From contig JALRFH010000175.1 in assembly GCA_023253715.1 (NCBI GenBank), forward strand, positions 1 through 39,603: a stretch of DNA of 39,603 nucleotides, in the 5' to 3' direction. The stretch is from Halieaceae bacterium. GTDB lineage: Bacteria; Pseudomonadota; Gammaproteobacteria; Pseudomonadales; Halieaceae. This document shows positions 35,438 to 39,603 of the stretch, one piece after another. The position numbers and the translations under genes are program-made. Below the pieces are notes generated by a model. It was not told the origin of the DNA. It saw only the letters and a list, made by a program, of their open reading frames with translations, and did not search any database. How positions within the stretch are numbered: the stretch's first letter is position 1; each line of letters starts with the position of its first letter.

Positions 35438-35842
35438 TTAATGCAGCCGTTTTTTGTAATCTCGATAGGCAAGGCCTGTCCAACGGCGAAAGGCGCGGTA
35501 AAAGGAGTTGGTCTCAGTGTAGCCTAGCTCCGAGGCTAGGCATTTTCCGGGCAGCCACTTTTTGGTGAGTATTTGTTCGCACCGATACTGTCTGACACGA
35601 TCGCTCAAATGAGAAAAGCTGGTGTTGTCCTCCTTTAAGCGACGGCGCAACGTGCTGGCGCTGATCCCGAGTGATCGCGCGACATAGTTCGCATTGCAAC
35701 AACCCAAATCATTGTTTAACAGTGTTCTGAGCACGGCGTGCGTGGTGTTACTCGAATCGTAATTACGTTTGATGCGGGGTGGGCGGATAATGGGTGCAGT
35801 GCTACGCAGGGTGTCGCGCACACTCAAAGATAAACGCTGCAT
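35438..35842 (-). CDS. short AraC-type transcription regulator (DNA-binding domain only)
   Basis: This is a 134-residue protein starting at the ATG at 35842, fixed by AAGGAGG six bases upstream. An in-frame extension of 20 residues is rejected. The C-terminal ~95 residues form the two-helix-turn-helix AraC domain: NANYVARSLGISASTLRRRLKEDNTSFSHL for the first, then KCLASELGYTETNSFYRAFRRWTGLAYRDYKK for the second. AraC proteins of this subtype (OruR/ArcR-like) normally have a further ~200-residue N-terminal sensing domain, which is absent. It points towards the diguanylate cyclase pair and ends 15 bases from it. It may be a remnant or a real single-domain regulator. Confidence 0.8.
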   Translation of the reverse strand: MQRLSLSVRDTLRSTAPIIRPPRIKRNYDSSNTTHAVLRTLLNNDLGCCNANYVARSLGISASTLRRRLKEDNTSFSHLSDRVRQYRCEQILTKKWLPGKCLASELGYTETNSFYRAFRRWTGLAYRDYKKRLH

Positions 35843-35957
35843 CGTAACCTCCTTGTTAACGATAATGCGGTGTGTTGTGTCGGCCTCATGCCTGGCTGAC
35901 ATGGTGCCTCAAAAGGCCCAAACTGTGCAAGCTTGTGCGCATAATTGATGACTTTGC

Positions 35958-35985
35958 TTGGTTGTTATTCGGAATCAGGTACACT
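35958..35985 (+). promoter_or_regulatory. sigma-70-like promoter for lemA
   Basis: TTGGTT at 35958-35963 and TACACT at 35980-35985 are separated by 16 bases and lie about 28 bases before the lemA ATG. AAGGAG follows at a normal distance from the ATG. The -35 matches four of six consensus bases. Prediction only. Confidence 0.45.
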
Positions 35986-36012
35986 GTGGGAGTGCCCATA
36001 AGGAGTAGCAGT

Positions 36013-36597
36013 ATGGACTGGCTTACGATATTAATTCCGCTAACGCTGACGGTCATTGTTATCTGGCTAGTCGCGACGTACAACAACTTGGTTGCGCTCA
36101 AAAATCGCTATAAAAATGCTTTCGCCCAAATCGAAGTGCAGCTCAAGCGGCGGCACGATTTAATCCCGAATCTCGTCGAAACAGCTCGAGCGTACATGGC
36201 GCACGAGAGCTCGACCTTGGAAGCCGTGGTGGCCGCGCGCAATGAAGCCACGGCCGCACTCTCAGCCTTGAAGTCAGGAGGAAGTGTCGCGACTCTGGCG
36301 GATGCTGAGTCGGTGCTACAGTCGGCTCTAGGTAAGCTGACCGTGACAATGGAGGCTTATCCCGACCTTAAGGCATCAGCTAATATGCAACAGCTGACCG
36401 AAGAGCTAACCAGCACGGAAAATCGTGTGGCCTTTGCTCGTCAGGGCTATAACGACAGTGTGCTTTCCTACAATACCTACCGCCAAGCGTTTCCCGCCAT
36501 TTTGGTTGCGGCAAGGTTTGGTCATAGTGCTGATGCAGAGCTTCTGGTGTTTGCCGACTCAGCCGCTATTCAAGAGGCGCCCAAGGTTAGCTTTTAA
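36013..36597 (+). CDS. lemA: LemA-family membrane protein
   Basis: This is a 194-residue protein starting at the ATG at 36013, just after an AAGGAG. A longer in-frame reading from 35872 would cross the promoter region and is rejected. One N-terminal membrane helix (LTILIPLTLTVIVIWLVATYNNLV) leads into the LemA signature KNRYKNAFAQIEVQLKRRHDLIPNLVETARAYMAHE, followed by a long helical bundle ending in FARQGYNDSVLSYNTYRQAFPA. LemA proteins are anchored with the helical part outside the cytoplasm. Their molecular role is unsettled. The gene is five bases from the HtpX-like protease gene, the usual lemA-htpX pairing. Confidence 0.94.
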   Translation: MDWLTILIPLTLTVIVIWLVATYNNLVALKNRYKNAFAQIEVQLKRRHDLIPNLVETARAYMAHESSTLEAVVAARNEATAALSALKSGGSVATLADAESVLQSALGKLTVTMEAYPDLKASANMQQLTEELTSTENRVAFARQGYNDSVLSYNTYRQAFPAILVAARFGHSADAELLVFADSAAIQEAPKVSF

Positions 36598-36602
36598 AAT
36601 CC

Positions 36603-38498
36603 ATGGACTTTTTCAAAGGTCAAGATCGGGCACGACGCAATACCAGGCTATTGATTGTGTTGTTTGTTGTCGCGAGCCTTGGTCTTGTGCTCGCTGCCAA
36701 CCTATTTGTGTCGGTCTTTGTATTTATGGGATCTCCCGCAGGAGCGGGTAGCTGGCTTGACTACTTTGTTTCGCGTCAATTTTTGTGGGTCAGCGGTGCG
36801 ATGGTCAGTCTCATTGGCATTGTTATTTTGCTGCGCTGGACGCAGTTGTCTGCTGGCGGCGCGGCGGTGGCGGAAATGATAGGCGGTGTCCGAGTCCCGC
36901 CAAATACCGATGAGCCTAAATTGCGCCAATATCAAAACGTTGTGGCTGAAATTGCACTGGCTGCGAATATGCCGGTGCCCGGTGTGTATCTATTGCCAAA
37001 TGAGAGAGGCATGAATGCCTTTGCTGCAGGTATTGCGCCGCGTGACGCGATTATTTGCGTGACTGAAGGCTTGTTAGATCACCTTCAACGCGACGAGCTT
37101 CAGGCGGTTGTTGGGCATGAGTTCAGTCATATATTAGAGGGTGACATGCGGCTTAATATCCGATTGGCAGCGACTCTAAAGGGTATCACTTTTATTGGTG
37201 ATATCGGTCGTCTGTTGATGTGGTCAGGGCGCCGTTCGCATCGGTCAAAAGAGCGCAGCGCTCTGCCATTTATGGGTCTTGGATTGTGGTTAATCGGTTC
37301 GGTAGGGGTGGTTGTCGCTCGCCTGATACAGGCAGCGATATCGCGTCAAAGAGAGTTTCATGCGGATGCTAACGCCGTGCAATTTACTCGAGACGCGGGT
37401 ACCGTCGCGGATGCTCTAAAAGTGATTGGTGGTTATGTGCCCTCAACGCATGTGCAGTTGCCAGGGGCGGGTGAATTCGCACACGCGTTTTTTGGCACCA
37501 TTAAGCCCTCGTTTTGGGCTTGGGTCTCGACTCATCCACCGCTCGAGGAGCGAATTCGAAGGTTGACCCCAGGGTGGGATGGGAAGTACCTGGAGCGGCC
37601 GATGATCCATTATGGACAACCGGCGACGGGTGTCGATACACCAGAGAAGGCGCGCATAGCGGCAGCCGCCATATTGGCGGGTTCAAGCTTTGCGTTCTTA
37701 TCGGCCGATGGCGTGTCAAACCTTGTGGTTCCTGCGCCAAATAATGGCCAAGAGGATGGTGCAGGGCAAGGTGGGGAGCTGGATTATCGCGCTGTTTTAT
37801 CTGAGCCTCTGGTTGCCTGCGCAGCGATAACAGCTTTGTTTGTGAGTGATAAGGCCGAGGTGCGAACAAGGCAGTTTGAGCTGATTCAGTCCTCCAAGCT
37901 TGACGGTTTGATGTCTGAATTGCTGAAGCTTGAACAGCGTATCAGCGCAACACCATCGAACCAAAGGTTGGCGATGGTCGAGTTGGCCTGTGCTGCGCTC
38001 CGCCAATTATCGTACCCGCAGTACCAAAATTATAAGCTCTTACTGAAAGCACTGATCCGCGCGGATAATGTGATCGATCTCACTGAGTGGGTGCTGTTCC
38101 ATTTGATGCTGCACTACGTCGAACCGGAATTTGTAAGGTCCGCCTCAAAATCGCCAAAGTATCGACACTTGCAGCAGGTCTGCAAACAGATTGTCTGCGT
38201 CTTGTCCTTGCTGGCGCATATGACCCGCGGGGATCCAGAGTTGGTGTTCGTGGCGGCGGTTGAAGATCTGCGCCTGCGAGATGCTCGCCTGCTGCCGCTT
38301 AGGGATTGCTCGGTCGCGGATTTTTCCAAAGCGGTTGACGATTTGGGCTTGCTTTTTCCCTTACTCAAGCCGCGAGTTTTAAAGGCGATGTCGATCGCTG
38401 CCCGTTGCGATGATGATGTTTCGCCTTTGGAGACCGAGCTAATTTACGCCGTGGCGGCGGTCATGGACTGCCCCGTGCCGAGTTTCGACTTGGAATGA
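36603..38498 (+). CDS. HtpX-like M48 membrane metalloprotease with a long C-terminal extension
   Basis: This is a 631-residue protein. Two N-terminal membrane helices (about 16-42 and 61-79) are followed by the M48 catalytic domain. HEFSH is at 172-176, and the third ligand is in REFHADANAV near 258, after a further hydrophobic stretch (LGLWLIGSVGVVVARLIQAAI). STHPPLEERIRRL near 308 closes the peptidase domain. The last ~300 residues are helical, not part of HtpX, and of unknown function. They include the LSYPQYQNYKLLLKALI and ARCDDDVSPLETELIYAVAAVMDCPVP segments. LemA upstream is the conserved partner. The likely job is cleavage of misfolded membrane proteins. E. coli HtpX is only about 290 residues. 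Confidence 0.88.
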   Translation: MDFFKGQDRARRNTRLLIVLFVVASLGLVLAANLFVSVFVFMGSPAGAGSWLDYFVSRQFLWVSGAMVSLIGIVILLRWTQLSAGGAAVAEMIGGVRVPPNTDEPKLRQYQNVVAEIALAANMPVPGVYLLPNERGMNAFAAGIAPRDAIICVTEGLLDHLQRDELQAVVGHEFSHILEGDMRLNIRLAATLKGITFIGDIGRLLMWSGRRSHRSKERSALPFMGLGLWLIGSVGVVVARLIQAAISRQREFHADANAVQFTRDAGTVADALKVIGGYVPSTHVQLPGAGEFAHAFFGTIKPSFWAWVSTHPPLEERIRRLTPGWDGKYLERPMIHYGQPATGVDTPEKARIAAAAILAGSSFAFLSADGVSNLVVPAPNNGQEDGAGQGGELDYRAVLSEPLVACAAITALFVSDKAEVRTRQFELIQSSKLDGLMSELLKLEQRISATPSNQRLAMVELACAALRQLSYPQYQNYKLLLKALIRADNVIDLTEWVLFHLMLHYVEPEFVRSASKSPKYRHLQQVCKQIVCVLSLLAHMTRGDPELVFVAAVEDLRLRDARLLPLRDCSVADFSKAVDDLGLLFPLLKPRVLKAMSIAARCDDDVSPLETELIYAVAAVMDCPVPSFDLE

Positions 38499-38532
38499 GC
38501 TTGTTTTTGGTTGCCTCGAAAGGCCGGTAAAA

Positions 38533-38608
38533 TGGAGCTGGCGAGAGGAATCGAACCCCCGACCGGCTGATTACAAATCAGCTGCTCTACCTACTGAGCT
38601 ACGCCAGC
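38533..38608 (-). tRNA. tRNA-Thr(UGU)
   Basis: Read on the - strand the gene begins GCTGGCGTAGCTC and ends CGCCAGC, then T and an encoded CCA (76 bases). The anticodon stem GCTGA/TCAGC encloses loop TTTGTAA, giving anticodon TGT, which reads ACA threonine codons. D-arm GCTC/GAGC and T-loop TTCGATT are normal. It is the counterpart of E. coli thrU but lies on the strand opposite to the other tRNAs of the cluster. Confidence 0.96.
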
Positions 38609-38622
38609 GAATGCGGATCGCA

Positions 38623-38651
38623 ATGATAGGCAAACAGGCCAGATGATGCAA
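38623..38651 (-). promoter_or_regulatory. promoter for tRNA-Thr(UGU)
   Basis: On the - strand TTGCAT (bases 38651-38646) and TATCAT (38628-38623) are separated by exactly 17 bases. The -10 ends 14 bases before the mature tRNA 5' end. Both hexamers match consensus in five of six positions or nearly so. Confidence 0.7.
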
Positions 38652-38685
38652 TCTTTCTTGATAAACTTTTTTCAGACTTTTTTGG

Positions 38686-38714
38686 TTGACAAACACCTTC
38701 GTCGTCTGGAAAAT
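38686..38714 (+). promoter_or_regulatory. promoter for the tRNA-Tyr/Gly/Thr(-tuf) unit
   Basis: A perfect -35 TTGACA at 38686-38691 is followed after 17 bases by GAAAAT at 38709-38714 (four of six). A GC-rich stretch GTGCCGCC comes straight after the -10. Such GC-rich discriminators are typical of stable-RNA promoters under growth-rate or ppGpp control. Transcription would start about six bases before tRNA-Tyr. Confidence 0.72.
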
Positions 38715-38726
38715 GTGCCGCCTTTC

Positions 38727-38810
38727 GGAGGGGTTCCCGAGTGGCCAAAGGGATCAGACTGTAAATCTGACGCGAAAGCTTCGGTGGTTCGAATCCACCC
38801 CCCTCCACCA
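38727..38810 (+). tRNA. tRNA-Tyr(GUA)
   Basis: This is an 84-base class II tRNA: acceptor GGAGGGG/CCCCTCC, D-arm with GAGTGGCCAAAGGG, anticodon stem ATCAGA with loop CTGTAAA giving GTA, a long variable arm, T-arm GGTGGTTCGAATCCACC and encoded ACCA. It corresponds to E. coli tyrU. The last 19 bases are repeated further downstream. Confidence 0.97.
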
Positions 38811-38815
38811 AGTTA
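38792..38815 (+). repeat. direct repeat, copy 1 (tRNA-Tyr 3' end plus five bases)
   Basis: These 24 bases cover the last 19 bases of tRNA-Tyr (from the T-loop AAT through CCA) and AGTTA beyond. The identical 24 bases occur again at 38968-38991, 176 bases away. The next ~55 bases of the two copies are also similar. Confidence 0.9.
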
Positions 38816-38874
38816 AAGTTGTTCTGTACCGCTTTATGGTGGAACTGAACAGTGAGTGGAAGGTTAGTGTGTGT

Positions 38875-38963
38875 TCGAACCACCTGGTTCGACCGAGCAA
38901 CCACTGAAGTGGTTGCGAAGGAGCGCCGCTTGCGGCGACCCGAAGGGCGAGAGCCGAAGGCTC
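38875..38963 (+). other. cluster of RNA hairpins in the tRNA-Tyr trailer
   Basis: Four short stem-loops follow one another. 38875-38881 pairs with 38886-38892 (TCGAACC/GGTTCGA). 38897-38904 pairs with 38909-38916 (GCAACCAC, TGAA loop). 38924-38928 pairs with 38933-38937 (CGCCG/CGGCG). 38951-38955 pairs with 38959-38963 (GAGCC, GAA loop). None is followed by a T-run, so they look like processing or folding elements rather than terminators. Confidence 0.6.
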
Positions 38964-38967
38964 GAGT

Positions 38968-38991
38968 AATCCACCCCCCTCCACCAAGTTA
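38968..38991 (+). repeat. direct repeat, copy 2 (displaced tRNA-Tyr 3' end)
   Basis: This is an exact second copy of the 24 bases at 38792-38815. It includes a 3' acceptor strand and CCA but no tRNA body, so it is not a functional tRNA. The following bases (CAGTGAGTG and nearby) continue the similarity to the region after copy 1. Confidence 0.9.
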
Positions 38992-39188
38992 GTGCTGTTT
39001 TGTTGCGCTTTGCGGTGGAGCAAGACAGTGAGTGAAGTGTGGCTTCGCCCAAAGGGTCTGAGTGCACTAAAACCAAATTTGTTTTGCCCTTGGCTTGGTA
39101 AATTTGAATACACCCTGCCGTTGCTTCGGTGACCGCGGGGATTGGTTGCAGAAAGGCGAAAAGCTTTGCTGCAACAGGAAACGGTAGT

Positions 39189-39262
<74 letters not shown>

Positions 39263-39281
39263 AAAGAATAGGAAGTTATAG

Positions 39282-39357
<76 letters not shown>

Positions 39358-39367
39358 CTTCCGATAG

Positions 39368-39398
39368 AACGCAACGGTGGCTGTGCCAGCGTTGTTTT
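39368..39398 (+). terminator. hairpin with short T-run in the tuf leader (possible attenuator)
   Basis: AACGC pairs with GCGTT, and inside it TGGC pairs with GCCA around a TGT loop, with a five-base bulge on the 5' side. TGTTTTAA follows the stem. It lies between tRNA-Thr(GGU) and tuf and could trim or partly end the tRNA transcript. The bulge and short T-run make it a weak terminator at best. Confidence 0.35.
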
Positions 39399-39463
39399 AA
39401 CAGACGGTTTAGGCCGTCAAACGTAGCTAGCAGCGCTGGTGCAAGATTTAGGAGACTGTCGTA

Positions 39464-39603
39464 ATGGCAAAGGAAAAGTTTGAGCGTAGTAAGCCTCACG
39501 TAAACGTGGGTACAATTGGTCACGTAGACAATGGTAAAACGACTCTGACCGCGGCTCTGACTCGAGTTTGCGCAGAGGTATTTGGTGGACAAGCGGTTGC
39601 GTT
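39464..39603 (+). CDS. tuf: elongation factor Tu (5' part, cut by window end)
   Basis: The first 46 codons of EF-Tu are present, starting [34 protein letters not shown]-Tu carries aminoacyl-tRNA to the ribosome as a GTP complex. AGGAGA lies eight bases before the ATG at 39464. The P-loop reads GHVDNGKT, whereas EF-Tu almost always has GHVDHGKT. The codon is AAT. Other translation GTPases carry Ser (eEF1A) or Ala (EF-G) at this place, so the change is probably tolerated. Position after tRNA-Thr matches E. coli tufB. Confidence 0.97.
   Translation, partial: MAKEKFERSKPHVNVGTIGHVDNGKTTLTAALTRVCAEVFGGQAVA

Larger units (their letters stand above)
38811..39188 (+). other. non-coding spacer between tRNA-Tyr and tRNA-Gly
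   Basis: This 378-base stretch has no convincing protein gene on either strand. It holds the second copy of the tRNA-Tyr tail (38968-38991), a set of closely spaced hairpins (38875-38963), and an otherwise unremarkable run from about 39045 to the tRNA-Gly gene. The equivalent tyrU-glyT spacer in E. coli is, from memory, just over 100 bases. The segment must be transcribed if the downstream tRNAs and tuf depend on the promoter at 38686. Confidence 0.7.

Noticed and set aside
38505-38530. Hairpin after the HtpX-like gene as a terminator
   Set aside because: Only a four-base-pair stem (GCCT/AGGC) and no T-run on either strand. Too weak to call.

Overview
The window is a chromosomal segment of a gammaproteobacterium, most likely marine and near the Pseudomonadales/Cellvibrionales group. 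The indications are gshA of the gammaproteobacterial type, a yrfG/cysQ neighbourhood, a PilU retraction ATPase, a lemA plus M48 protease pair, and a tRNA-Thr/Tyr/Gly/Thr cluster leading into tuf as in enterobacterial thrU-tyrU-glyT-thrT-tufB. The taxonomic call is an inference from gene content; no rRNA is present. Apart from the left end the segment looks like ordinary, densely packed core and semi-core chromosome. No insertion sequence, integrase, prophage or CRISPR array was seen.

Layout. Positions 1-517 are a patchwork of broken gene pieces, all on the + strand: an aminotransferase-like piece running into an unrelated C-terminus, the first ~40 codons of metA, and the last ~38 codons of an EAL-domain protein. 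They look like rearrangement debris or an assembly chimera. 540-5584 (-) is an oligopeptide ABC transporter (oppA-oppB-oppC-fused ATPase). 5681-7246 (-) is a DUF2878 / chalcone-isomerase-like / lipocalin set. 7415-8596 (+) is an alpha/beta hydrolase. 8568-11536 (-) holds two coupled lipoprotein peptidases (M48, then S9A). 11561-16466 (-) is a glycerophospholipid entry pathway: a HAD-PlsC fusion, a PlsB acyltransferase and GpsA, preceded by yrfG (16518-17222). cysQ (+) and gshA (-) converge at 18138-18151.

19953-25222 (+) is an RND efflux adaptor and pump with pilU overlapping the pump stop codon. 25266-28609 (-) is moaA, a MoxR AAA+ ATPase and a VWA protein. 28692-31117 (+) is a paraoxonase-like lactonase homologue overlapping a DASS-family anion transporter. 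A bidirectional terminator separates it from a Prx5-type peroxiredoxin. 31836-35422 (+) is a tandem, overlapping pair of paralogous membrane diguanylate cyclases, followed by a convergent stand-alone AraC-type DNA-binding domain (-). 36013-38498 (+) is lemA plus a large HtpX-like M48 protease.

The right end (38533-39603) carries tRNA-Thr(UGU) on the - strand, then tRNA-Tyr(GUA), tRNA-Gly(UCC), tRNA-Thr(GGU) and the start of tuf on the + strand, with two convincing divergent promoters. The spacer after tRNA-Tyr contains a duplicated tRNA 3' end 176 bp downstream and a run of hairpins, reminiscent of the repeats downstream of E. coli tyrT.

Most interesting points: the paraoxonase-like protein with every catalytic calcium ligand conserved and coupled to an anion transporter; the duplicated tRNA-Tyr tail; the paired diguanylate cyclases; pilU inside an RND operon; the mosaic left end; and an Asn in place of the usual His in the EF-Tu P-loop. 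I found no clear wholly new system. These are gene pairings and structures worth checking.
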